14,982 nucleotides of DNA. Source: Lachnospiraceae bacterium UBA4348 (GTDB taxonomy: Bacteria; Bacillota; Clostridia; Lachnospirales; Lachnospiraceae). A program made the position numbers and the translations under genes. Of this stretch, positions 1-7,377 are shown piece by piece (the stretch's first letter is position 1; every line of letters starts with the position of its first letter). The DNA is taken from positions 1-14,982 of the forward strand of contig DGTA01000138.1 of assembly GCA_002394165.1 (NCBI GenBank), read 5' to 3'. The notes beneath the pieces are model-generated. The model saw only the letters and a program-made list of their open reading frames with translations, was not told the origin of the DNA and did not search any database.

Positions 1-917
1 TCCGCGTTGTAGGTGGTGGTGGCGAGAACAAGCTTACTGAAGCGGAATGCGTCGGCGACGGCCTGGGACATGTCACTCCTTGCCAGGTCAGAGACGACAA
101 CCTTCGGGCAGCCTCTGTCCCTGAGCTTGCCGGCCAGGCTCTCCGCAGCCTCTTTGGTGTGTCCGTAGACGGAGGTGTAGGCGATAAGGATTCCCTCTTC
201 CTCGGGTTCATAGGAAGACCAGGTATCGTACAGGCCGATATAGTGTCCTAGGTCTTCTTTCAGGACGGGTCCGTGAAGAGGGCAGATGATTCCGATGTCA
301 AGTCCGGCGGCTGCCTTAAGAAGGTTCTGGACCTGGGCGCCGTACTTGCCGACGATCCCGATGTAATAGCGCCGGGCTTCATCATCCCAGGGCTCGGTGA
401 CGTCGTTGGCGCCGAATTTTCCGAAACCGTCCGCGCTGAAGAGGACCTTGTCGGTGCTGTCGTAGGTCACCATGACCTCGGGCCAGTGGACCATCGGGGC
501 AAAAACGAAGGTCAGGACATGAGAGCCGAGGGTAAGGGTGTCCTTATTGGCCACTTCAAGGCGTTTTACGCTCTCGTCAAGGTTAAAGAACTGGTCCATC
601 ATCGCGAAAGTCTTTTTGTTGGCAACGATGGTGGTGTCCGGGTAGATCTTCATGAAGTTGGCGATGTTGGCGGAATGATCAGGTTCCATATGCTGGATGA
701 TCAAATAGTCGGGGCTCTTCCCGTCCAGGATCTTCGCCAGATTGTCCAGCCACTCGTGAGTGAAGCGGATGTCGACTGTATCAAAGACGGCGGTCTTTTC
801 GTCCATGATCACATAAGAATTATAGGCCATGCCGGAGGGAACTTTATACTGTCCCTCGAACAGGTCGATCTTATGGTCATTGACTCCGGCATACCGGATA
901 TCTTCAGTGATGAACAT
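1..917 (-). CDS. fprA: Flavodiiron protein (A-type flavoprotein, FprA family), partial
   Basis: Flavodiiron proteins are cytoplasmic enzymes that reduce O2 to water and/or NO to N2O and protect anaerobes. The reverse strand encodes at least 305 residues and runs off the left edge, so the C-terminal end is missing. The N-terminal metallo-beta-lactamase-like domain (about 1-240) has the full set of diiron ligands: HMEPDH gives H76, E78, D80 and H81, followed by H144 (MVHWPE), D163 (SADGFG) and H215 (PLHGP). A flavodoxin-like domain starts near residue 243, with the FMN phosphate loop TSVYGHT at 248-254. The ATG at 917 is preceded by AGGAGA at a normal distance. The gene is divergent from the peptide importer. 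Family assignment is firm. Whether O2 or NO is preferred, and whether a rubredoxin domain is fused further on, cannot be seen. Confidence 0.95.
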   Translation of the reverse strand, partial: MFITEDIRYAGVNDHKIDLFEGQYKVPSGMAYNSYVIMDEKTAVFDTVDIRFTHEWLDNLAKILDGKSPDYLIIQHMEPDHSANIANFMKIYPDTTIVANKKTFAMMDQFFNLDESVKRLEVANKDTLTLGSHVLTFVFAPMVHWPEVMVTYDSTDKVLFSADGFGKFGANDVTEPWDDEARRYYIGIVGKYGAQVQNLLKAAAGLDIGIICPLHGPVLKEDLGHYIGLYDTWSSYEPEEEGILIAYTSVYGHTKEAAESLAGKLRDRGCPKVVVSDLARSDMSQAVADAFRFSKLVLATTTYNA

Positions 918-967
918 AAATGATCTCTCCTTTTTTCTGGATAAATTGTTTTTTTGGCTTCATTGTC

Positions 968-976
968 ATTCTATCA
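968..976 (-). promoter_or_regulatory. Candidate extended -10 promoter of the flavodiiron gene
   Basis: On the minus strand the sequence reads TGATAGAAT, a TGn extended -10 with TAGAAT as the hexamer (5 of 6 consensus matches). It lies about 50 bases before the ATG at 917. At a 17-base spacing the -35 position falls on a T-run (plus-strand A-run 991-996), which is a poor -35 match, so the extended -10 would have to carry the promoter. This is a by-eye call. Confidence 0.45.
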
Positions 977-996
977 CATAACAGCGCACAAAAAAA

Positions 997-1021
997 CCGA
1001 TTCCGGCAGGAGAAAAATCGG
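997..1021. promoter_or_regulatory. Inverted repeat between the divergent promoters
   Basis: CCGATT (997-1002) and AATCGG (1016-1021) form a 6-bp inverted repeat with a 13-base spacer. GATTCCGG (999-1006) is also echoed directly as GATTCGG (1021-1027). The element lies between the rightward -35 at 1039 and the presumed leftward promoter at 968-976, directly next to the leftward -35 position. That fits an operator. Read on the minus strand, the repeat is followed by seven Ts, so it could instead be a weak terminator stopping leftward read-through. The sequence alone does not decide. Confidence 0.35.
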
Positions 1022-1038
1022 ATTCGGACTTCTGGCGT

Positions 1039-1067
1039 TTGACATGAGCACGGCGCAAACATATAAT
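1039..1067 (+). promoter_or_regulatory. Perfect consensus sigma-A promoter of the peptide importer operon
   Basis: TTGACA at 1039-1044 and TATAAT at 1062-1067 are separated by exactly 17 bases. Both hexamers match the vegetative (sigma-70/sigma-A) consensus at 12 of 12 positions. Transcription would start near 1074, giving a leader of about 60 bases before the ATG at 1136. Such a promoter should be intrinsically strong, which suits a binding protein needed in excess. Confidence 0.85.
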
Positions 1068-1135
1068 AATAAAGATTGATGGATCATGGATATTTTTATC
1101 AGTTTCAACTGAAATTAAGCAAAGGAGGATACATC

Positions 1136-3466
1136 ATGATTAAGAACAGGAAATGGCTGGCATGTCTGATGACAGCTGTGATGACAGCATCCATGGGAGC
1201 GGGCGTGGCCGCTGCTGCGGAAGGCCCGGCTGAGACAGAGATGCCCGGCGAGACGGAACTCGTCCAGGAAACGGAGCTGTCTACCGAGCGTGAACTGACA
1301 AACGGCGAGGTGCCGCTGGTAGTTGGGTATTCACCCTTCAGCAGCAAGTTCAGCCCGTTTTTCTCAGAGACTGCTTATGACCAGGATGTATGGCTGATGA
1401 CGCAGCTTCCGCTGCTTTCCAGCGACAGAATGGGAGCCATTATCTATAACGGAATCGAAGGCGAGACCATTAATTACAACGGGACCGATTACACCTACTA
1501 CGGCCCGGCCGACTGCACCGTCACGGAGAACGAGGACGGAACGGTCTATTATGATTTCAAACTGCGTGATGACCTGGTATTCTCAGACGGAGAGCCCATC
1601 ACCATCGATGACGTGATCTTTAACATGTATGTATACTGTGACCCGACTTATGACGGATCCACCACCCTTTTCTCCCAGCCGATCGAAGGCCTTGAAGAGT
1701 ACCGCAGCGGCGTGGAGACACTGTTCAACCTGATCCTGGAAGCCGGAGAGGACAACGATGATTTCAGCCTCTGGACAGAGGAGCAGCAGGAAGCTTTCTT
1801 TGAGCAGTATCATGCCCTGACCGAAGCCATCCCGCAGGAGATCGTAGACTTCTGCAAACAGGCCGGCTACAACGCGGAAGACGATTCCGTAGCTGCCTGC
1901 GCGGCCAACTGGGGCTTTGAACTGGCAGAGGATGCCGAGATCTCCGATTTCTGGGATGCTATGTATGAAGCCTATGACGGCGACATCGTATCTCTTGTTG
2001 GAACAGAATCCGCAGGTTCCTCCCTCACAGACCTTATGCCCGATTATGAAGAGTTCTTAAAAGGCGTTGAGATCGGCGATTCCGCACCTTCCATCAGCGG
2101 CATCCAGAAGATCGACGACTACAGCATGCGCGTAGTGGCGACCCAGGTGGATGCAACCATGATCTACCAGCTGACATTCCCCATCGCTCCGCTTCATTAC
2201 TACGGCGATGTTTCCCTGTATGATTATGACAATGAGTCCTACGGCTTCCCGAAAGGTGATCTTTCCATCATCCGTGAAAAGACCACGCAGCCTTTAGGCG
2301 CCGGCCCGTACAAGTTCATCAAGTTTGAAAACGGTGTCGTTAACTTTGAAGCCAACGAGAATTACTATCAGGGAACTCCGAAGACAAAATACATGAATTT
2401 CCGTGAGGTTCAGGATACCGATAAGCTCAACGGCGTTGTGACCGGCACTATCGATATCACCGATCCTTCCTTCAGCGCTGATACCGTAGCGGCAATCGAA
2501 CAGGCCAACGGCGGCGAACTGTCCGGCGATGTGATCACCACCAACACCGTGGACAACCTCGGTTACGGCTATATCGGCATCAACAGCCACAATGTCTGCG
2601 TAGGCGAAGATCCGGGCTCCGAAGAATCCAGGAACCTGCGCCGCGCCTTTGCCACTGTATTCTCCGTATACCGCGATGTAGCCATCGACTCTTATTACGG
2701 CGAGCGCGCATCCGTGATCAACTATCCGATCTCCAACACCTCCTGGGCAGCTCCGCAGCCGACCGACGAGGATTATGAGATCGCTTTCTCCACCGACGTG
2801 GACGGCAACGAGATCTACACATCCGGCATGACGGCTGATGACCGTTACGAAGCTGCCAAGAAGGCTGCTCTCGGCTTCCTCGAGGCCGCCGGCTATACCG
2901 TTGAGAACGGAAAAGTGACCGCAGCTCCCGAAGGAGCTTCCCTTGAATACGAAGTGCTGATCCCGGCTGACGGCAGCGGCGATCATCCCGCATTCATGAT
3001 CCTGACCGAGGCGAAGAACGCATTTGCTGAGATCGGCATCAACCTGATCATTACCGACCTGTCCAACTCGGCTGACCTCTGGACCAAGCTTGAGGCTGAA
3101 CAGGCTGAGATCTGGTGCGCAGCCTGGGGTGCTACCGTAGATCCCGACATGTACCAGGTATACTATTCGGATGCAGCCAATGGCGGTGCACAGGCCGGCG
3201 GCTCCAACTACATGTACCAGATCGAGGATGAGGACCTGGATGAGATGATCCTGGATGCCCGTACCTCCACCGATCAGGAATACCGCAAGATCATGTACAA
3301 GGCCTGCCTTGACACCATCATTGACTGGGCCTGCGAGATCCCGACCTATCAGAGACAGAATGCGATCGTTTTCAGCACCGAGAGGGTGAACATGGATACC
3401 ATGACCCCGGATATCACGACCTTCTATAACTGGTATGCCGAGATCCAGAACGTAGAGATGAACTGA
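1136..3466 (+). CDS. Peptide-type ABC importer, extracellular substrate-binding protein (SBP_bac_5 family)
   Basis: This is the extracytoplasmic substrate receptor of a peptide/nickel-type (DppA/OppA) ABC importer. The product has 776 residues, against roughly 500-600 for most relatives. The ATG at 1136 is preferred over in-frame starts near 1076 because AAAGGAGG (1121-1128) lies 7 bases before it and the product then begins with a signal peptide (charged MIKNRK, hydrophobic stretch to about residue 24, AAAA). The only early cysteine is C10, too close to the N-terminus for a lipobox, so lipid anchoring is not evident. Residues 30-55 are an acidic linker with repeated ETE-type triplets. Family features include LRDDLVFSDGEPITIDDVIF (143-162). 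An acidic segment of about 125 residues (190-315) appears inserted before the strand VRVV-like motif near 330. Permeases and ATPases follow. The substrate is unknown; peptides are the default guess. Confidence 0.93.
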   Translation: MIKNRKWLACLMTAVMTASMGAGVAAAAEGPAETEMPGETELVQETELSTERELTNGEVPLVVGYSPFSSKFSPFFSETAYDQDVWLMTQLPLLSSDRMGAIIYNGIEGETINYNGTDYTYYGPADCTVTENEDGTVYYDFKLRDDLVFSDGEPITIDDVIFNMYVYCDPTYDGSTTLFSQPIEGLEEYRSGVETLFNLILEAGEDNDDFSLWTEEQQEAFFEQYHALTEAIPQEIVDFCKQAGYNAEDDSVAACAANWGFELAEDAEISDFWDAMYEAYDGDIVSLVGTESAGSSLTDLMPDYEEFLKGVEIGDSAPSISGIQKIDDYSMRVVATQVDATMIYQLTFPIAPLHYYGDVSLYDYDNESYGFPKGDLSIIREKTTQPLGAGPYKFIKFENGVVNFEANENYYQGTPKTKYMNFREVQDTDKLNGVVTGTIDITDPSFSADTVAAIEQANGGELSGDVITTNTVDNLGYGYIGINSHNVCVGEDPGSEESRNLRRAFATVFSVYRDVAIDSYYGERASVINYPISNTSWAAPQPTDEDYEIAFSTDVDGNEIYTSGMTADDRYEAAKKAALGFLEAAGYTVENGKVTAAPEGASLEYEVLIPADGSGDHPAFMILTEAKNAFAEIGINLIITDLSNSADLWTKLEAEQAEIWCAAWGATVDPDMYQVYYSDAANGGAQAGGSNYMYQIEDEDLDEMILDARTSTDQEYRKIMYKACLDTIIDWACEIPTYQRQNAIVFSTERVNMDTMTPDITTFYNWYAEIQNVEMN

Positions 3467-3498
3467 TTTCCGGATCATACGTAAGTTCTGATTGATAA

Positions 3499-3524
3499 GC
3501 CCCTGCAGCCTGGGCTGCAGGGGC
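3499..3524 (+). promoter_or_regulatory. Strong intercistronic hairpin after the binding-protein gene
   Basis: GCCCCTGCAGCC (3499-3510) pairs perfectly with GGCTGCAGGGGC (3513-3524), giving 11 to 12 bp with a very small loop. It lies 32 bases after the stop codon. Only CTTTG follows, not a run of Ts, so it is a poor intrinsic terminator. In binding-protein-dependent importers, such hairpins often protect the upstream mRNA from 3' decay or partly attenuate transcription, raising receptor levels over permeases. That role is inferred here. Confidence 0.65.
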
Positions 3525-3536
3525 CTTTGACAGTAT

Positions 3537-3555
3537 AGCGGACTTAATGTCCGCT
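3537..3555 (+). promoter_or_regulatory. Second small hairpin before the first permease gene
   Basis: AGCGGAC (3537-3543) and GTCCGCT (3549-3555) form a perfect 7-bp stem with the loop TTAAT. It sits 12 bases after the large hairpin and ends about 12 bases before the weak ribosome site (GAGG) of the permease at 3578. It might tune permease translation or act with the first hairpin as a decay barrier. No function can be assigned from sequence. Confidence 0.45.
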
Positions 3556-3577
3556 CTTCGTATCTGTGAGGTATTCC

Positions 3578-4564
3578 ATGAGAAAATTTATCATCAAGAG
3601 ACTTATCATCTCTGTCTTTATCCTGATCCTGGTCTCTTTTCTGGTCTACGTACTCATGCGCTGTCTTCCCACTTCCTATCTGGAACAGGTAGCCAGACAG
3701 AAGTCCATGACCCCGGGATCCAAAAGCTTTGAAGAGTGGATGGAGCAGCTTTCGGCTACCTACGGAATGGATAAAGGTATCTTTGCTGGCTTTATCGCCT
3801 GGTGCGGAAAGGCGCTGCGCGGAGATTTCGGCGACAGCTGGAAATGGACTGTGCCCGTGATCCAGAAATTCAAGGAATCCGTATGGATCTCCTTCGTGAT
3901 GGGCGGGATCGCTTTTCTTCTCGAGATTCTGATCGCCATTCCGCTGGGTATTATCGCCGCTACAAAGCAGTATTCCAAAACGGACTACACGATCACCGTG
4001 GTGGCGCTTGCCTGCTTCTCCCTGCCGACTTTCTTCTTTGCTTCCCTTATGAAACTGGTGTTTTCTGTGAAGCTGGGCTGGTTTGACCTTGGAGGTCTGA
4101 TCGGGCGCAATTATGAACAGCTCTCCGCAGCAGCCAGGGTAGGGGACAAGGCGATGCATCTGGTGCTTCCCATCATCACGCTGGTGGTGATCAATATCGG
4201 GTACCTGATGCGCTATACCCGGACGAACATGCTGGAAGTTCTGAATGCCGATTATATCCGGACCGCGCGCGCCAAAGGCGTTTCCGAGCACAAGGTCATC
4301 TATTATCATGCATTCCGCAACACACTGATCCCGCTGGTCACCATGCTGGGAGGATCCCTGCCCGGCCTCTTTGCCGGTGCGCTGATCACGGAGACGCTCT
4401 ATTCCATTCCCGGAATCGGCTATACCTCCTATCAGTCCATGGTGGCGGGTGATATCCCGTTTTCCATGTTTTATCTTGTTTTCCTGGCTATCCTGACGCT
4501 TCTTGGAAATCTGATCTCGGATATCCTCTATGCCGTCGTGGATCCCAGGGTGCGCATTGAGTAG
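3578..4564 (+). CDS. oppB: Peptide-type ABC importer permease, OppB/DppB family
   Basis: This is the first of two membrane permease subunits that form the translocation path. The product has 328 residues, normal for the family. One membrane helix lies near residues 7-28, an extracytoplasmic loop follows, and further helices begin at about 102. The ATPase-contacting EAA loop is ADYIRTARAKGVSEHKVIYY (224-243). The C-terminus PGIG...VDPRVRIE is typical of the family. The ATG at 3578 is chosen because GAGG (3568-3571) lies 6 bases ahead; an in-frame GTG at 3566 would overlap that site. The ribosome site is weaker than that of the binding-protein gene, in line with lower subunit need. The symbol marks family position; opp, dpp and app types cannot be separated by sequence alone. 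Confidence 0.95.
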   Translation: MRKFIIKRLIISVFILILVSFLVYVLMRCLPTSYLEQVARQKSMTPGSKSFEEWMEQLSATYGMDKGIFAGFIAWCGKALRGDFGDSWKWTVPVIQKFKESVWISFVMGGIAFLLEILIAIPLGIIAATKQYSKTDYTITVVALACFSLPTFFFASLMKLVFSVKLGWFDLGGLIGRNYEQLSAAARVGDKAMHLVLPIITLVVINIGYLMRYTRTNMLEVLNADYIRTARAKGVSEHKVIYYHAFRNTLIPLVTMLGGSLPGLFAGALITETLYSIPGIGYTSYQSMVAGDIPFSMFYLVFLAILTLLGNLISDILYAVVDPRVRIE

Positions 4565-4575
4565 GAGGTGAGGGA

Positions 4576-6123
4576 ATGAGCAGCGACAATCAGGAAAAAA
4601 ATGAACAGCAGTATTCCCTGAATGATGACCGACGGGTCAGAACTCTCTCTCCGGGCGCACTGGTGATCAGGCGGTTTTTAAGAAACCGGGTCGCGGTGAC
4701 CGGCCTTGTGATCCTGGTATTCATGTTTATCTTTTCCTTTATCGGAGGAATGATCACTCCCTACAAGGAGGACCAGCTTTTCTACCGTTACGAATACCAG
4801 AACAAACAGTATGCCGGTGCCAAGGAAAATACGGAGCTGCGCTATGTGGAGGCCTCCGAGGGAAGCTTTCCGAAGGTGGCGCAGGCAAAATTCGTTATCG
4901 CGAGAAAAACAAAGAAACCGAAGTTTGATGTAAAGAAGTCAACCTATTTTGTGGAGCCGGAAGGCGAGGAATTCTACGCCATCTACGAACAGAAGAAGGG
5001 AGCGAAGGAGCTGGTCGCTTTTGCAACCTACGATATCGTTTCTTCAGCGCACTCCGACCAGGAGGCGTCCTTCGAGCTTCAGTTCGAGACTTCCAGAGCG
5101 CTCGCCGCCGGGGAGAAATCATTTACCCTGGACGGGAAGGAATACACGGTCGATGAAGGCGGGATCGTAAGCCTGGATGGAGAGCCGGCTGCCTATGCCA
5201 GCCGCTATCTCGTGCAGCCGATCATGAAGGATGTGGAGCTGTCCCAGGGCTTCAGGGAGCAGCTGCTGCAGGCGATCGGCGAAGATGCGGACGAGTTCGT
5301 GTATGCGGATGAAAACGGTGAAGAGAGCACCTACACGCTGACATACGATGCCGGCACCTCCTCTTACAAGATCATGCAGGCGGTGGCCACCAAAAAGTTC
5401 GATACCTACTCGGCTCCGTCGAGAGCCCACTGGCTGGGCACCGACCGCAACGGGATGGATATGCTCACAAGGCTGATGTACGGCGGCAGGGTTTCGCTCT
5501 ATATCGGATTTATCGTTGTGATCATCGAGACCCTCCTGGGCGTTGCACTGGGCGGCCTTTCCGGTTTTGCCGGCGGCTGGGTGGATCAGGTGATCATGAG
5601 AACGGTGGATGTATTCTACTGCATTCCTTCGCTTCCGATCATCATTATCCTCGGCGCGGCGATGGATGCCATGCGCGTGGATCCGCAGATCAGGATGCTC
5701 TACCTGATGCTGATCCTGGGCTTCCTGGGCTGGCCGGGCGTTGCCAGGCTGGTGAGAGGACAGATCCTCTCTCTTCGTGAACAGGAATTCATGACGGCGG
5801 CGGAGGCAACGGGTATCCGCGCTTCAAGGCGTATTTTCAGGCACCTGATCCCGAACGTGATCCCGCAGCTGATCGTCACCATGACCATGAGCCTTGGCTC
5901 GACGATCCTGACAGAGGCGACACTGTCGTTCCTGGGACTGGGCGTCAAGTTCCCGTTTGCCTCCTGGGGCAACATCATCAACGACGTTAATGACACTTTT
6001 GTGCTGACTAATTATTGGTTCATCTGGATCCCGGCAGGCGTCTGCCTGCTGCTGACGGTTCTCGCCTTCAACCTGGTGGGCGACGGCCTCAGGGATGCGT
6101 TTGATCCCAAGATGAAGCGGTGA
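4576..6123 (+). CDS. oppC: Peptide-type ABC importer permease, OppC/DppC family, with a large extra extracytoplasmic domain
   Basis: This is the second permease subunit. At 515 residues it is about 200 longer than the usual roughly 300. Residues 24-37 hold a basic segment before the first helix (about 39-60, VTGLVILVFMFIFSFIGG). The canonical motif HWLGTDRNGMDMLTRL, normally soon after this helix, appears only at 285-300. The intervening stretch (about 66-278) is hydrophilic and predicted by eye to be rich in beta strands. It has repeated aromatic/charged segments such as YRYEYQ and EGEEFYAIYEQKK, with no cysteines. The transport core then follows, with the EAA loop EFMTAAEATGIRASRRIFRH (404-423) and conserved SFLGLGVK..ASWG (451-465). 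AGGAGG lies before the ATG, and the gene starts 11 bases after the upstream stop. The insert would face outside the cell. It is in frame throughout, so it is not an assembly frameshift. Confidence 0.95.
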   Translation: MSSDNQEKNEQQYSLNDDRRVRTLSPGALVIRRFLRNRVAVTGLVILVFMFIFSFIGGMITPYKEDQLFYRYEYQNKQYAGAKENTELRYVEASEGSFPKVAQAKFVIARKTKKPKFDVKKSTYFVEPEGEEFYAIYEQKKGAKELVAFATYDIVSSAHSDQEASFELQFETSRALAAGEKSFTLDGKEYTVDEGGIVSLDGEPAAYASRYLVQPIMKDVELSQGFREQLLQAIGEDADEFVYADENGEESTYTLTYDAGTSSYKIMQAVATKKFDTYSAPSRAHWLGTDRNGMDMLTRLMYGGRVSLYIGFIVVIIETLLGVALGGLSGFAGGWVDQVIMRTVDVFYCIPSLPIIIILGAAMDAMRVDPQIRMLYLMLILGFLGWPGVARLVRGQILSLREQEFMTAAEATGIRASRRIFRHLIPNVIPQLIVTMTMSLGSTILTEATLSFLGLGVKFPFASWGNIINDVNDTFVLTNYWFIWIPAGVCLLLTVLAFNLVGDGLRDAFDPKMKR

Positions 6124-6132
6124 GGAGGAGAT

Positions 6133-7377
6133 ATGGCAAAAAATAAAAAAGCAGACGGATATCTCACCGCGAAAGAGATCCGGGAGATCTCGAAGAAAAA
6201 CCGGAAGATCACCGGTGAGATGGAAAAGAAATGGAAACGAAAGAACGTTCCCGAGAGCGAATACCTGACAACGATGCGCGACCCGAACAATGCGGTGGAA
6301 TTCGATGACCTGCACACCTGCTTCTTTACGGATGCGGGCACGGTCAGGAGCGTTGACGGCGTGACCTTTGATGTCCCGATCGGGAAAACGGTCGGGGTCG
6401 TGGGAGAATCCGGATGCGGAAAATCCGTGACGAGCCTGAGTCTTATGCAGCTGCTGCAGCGGCCGCAGGGCCAGATCGTCTCCGGCTCGATCCGCCTCAA
6501 CCTCGGGGACAAGGCGTACGATATCGCGAAGATCACACGGGAAAAGATGCAGGAGATCAGGGGAAGCAAGCTCTCCATGATCTTCCAGGAGCCCATGACT
6601 TCATTAAACCCCGTGTTCCGGATCGGCGCGCAGGTGGATGAGGTGATCCGCCTCCATGAAGGCGAGGGAATGAGCAAGGAGCAGATCCGGGAGAAGACGA
6701 TCGCCATGCTGGAGATGGTGGGAATCGCCAACAGCGAAGGCGTTTACCGGATGTTCCCTCATGAGCTGTCCGGCGGCATGCGCCAGAGGGTCATGATCGC
6801 CATGGCCCTTGCCTGCAATCCGCTCGTGATCATTGCGGATGAACCCACGACAGCGCTCGACGTCACCATTCAGGCCCAGATCCTCGATCTTTTAAGCGAC
6901 CTGAAGAACAGGATCAATTCCTCGATCATCCTGATCACCCATGACCTCGGCGTGATCGCCCAGATGGCTGATGAGATCGTGGTCATGTACGCGGGCAGGA
7001 TCGTGGAAAAAGGAACGGCCGAGGAGATCTTTTTCCATCCGGCTCACCCCTACACCATCGGACTGATGGCATCCAAGCCCGTGATCGGGAGAGAGTGCGA
7101 CGAGCTCTATTCCATTCCGGGCAAGGTCCCCAATCCGGTGGATATGCCCAATTACTGTTATTTCAGGGACCGCTGCGAGATGAAGCTGAAATGCTGCGAC
7201 GGCGATTATCCGTGCCAGATCAGCCTCTCGCCCACCCACAAGGTCAGCTGTTACCGGTACGCTCCGGAACACGCAGACGAGGTGGCAGCGGCCGGCAGCG
7301 TCCCGGAGATTCTTGCAAATGTGCTTGACCAGGCCTCGGAAACGGCCCGCGCGCACAGCAGGGGAGGTGACGAGTGA
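6133..7377 (+). CDS. oppD: Peptide-type ABC importer ATPase, OppD/DppD family
   Basis: This is one of two cytoplasmic ATPases that power the importer. The 414 residues include Walker A GESGCGKS (91-98), Q-loop Q152, signature LSGGMRQ (212-218), Walker B LVIIADE (231-237) and H-loop H270. The C-terminal oligopeptide-type domain has cysteines at 342, 348, 354, 355, 361 and 373. Such clusters are typical, and an iron-sulfur cluster has been reported in some relatives. The N-terminus is unusual: about 52 residues, very rich in lysine and arginine (MAKNKKADGY to about 50), precede the normal start of the ATPase fold (VEFDDLHT). GAGGAGG lies between the upstream stop and the ATG, 9 bases after that stop. 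The C-terminal tail after residue 376 (AADEV..ARAHSRGGDE region) is also extended. Confidence 0.95.
   Translation: MAKNKKADGYLTAKEIREISKKNRKITGEMEKKWKRKNVPESEYLTTMRDPNNAVEFDDLHTCFFTDAGTVRSVDGVTFDVPIGKTVGVVGESGCGKSVTSLSLMQLLQRPQGQIVSGSIRLNLGDKAYDIAKITREKMQEIRGSKLSMIFQEPMTSLNPVFRIGAQVDEVIRLHEGEGMSKEQIREKTIAMLEMVGIANSEGVYRMFPHELSGGMRQRVMIAMALACNPLVIIADEPTTALDVTIQAQILDLLSDLKNRINSSIILITHDLGVIAQMADEIVVMYAGRIVEKGTAEEIFFHPAHPYTIGLMASKPVIGRECDELYSIPGKVPNPVDMPNYCYFRDRCEMKLKCCDGDYPCQISLSPTHKVSCYRYAPEHADEVAAAGSVPEILANVLDQASETARAHSRGGDE

Noticed and set aside
273..923. A 216-codon plus-strand open frame at the left end
   Set aside because: It is the complement of the flavodiiron gene, whose minus-strand product has all diiron ligands.
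2294..4309. A 671-codon open frame on the minus strand across the binding-protein and permease genes
   Set aside because: It is antisense to two well-supported genes, crosses their intergenic hairpins, has no recognisable domain and is His/Asp/Gly-rich as expected for the complement of GC-rich coding DNA.
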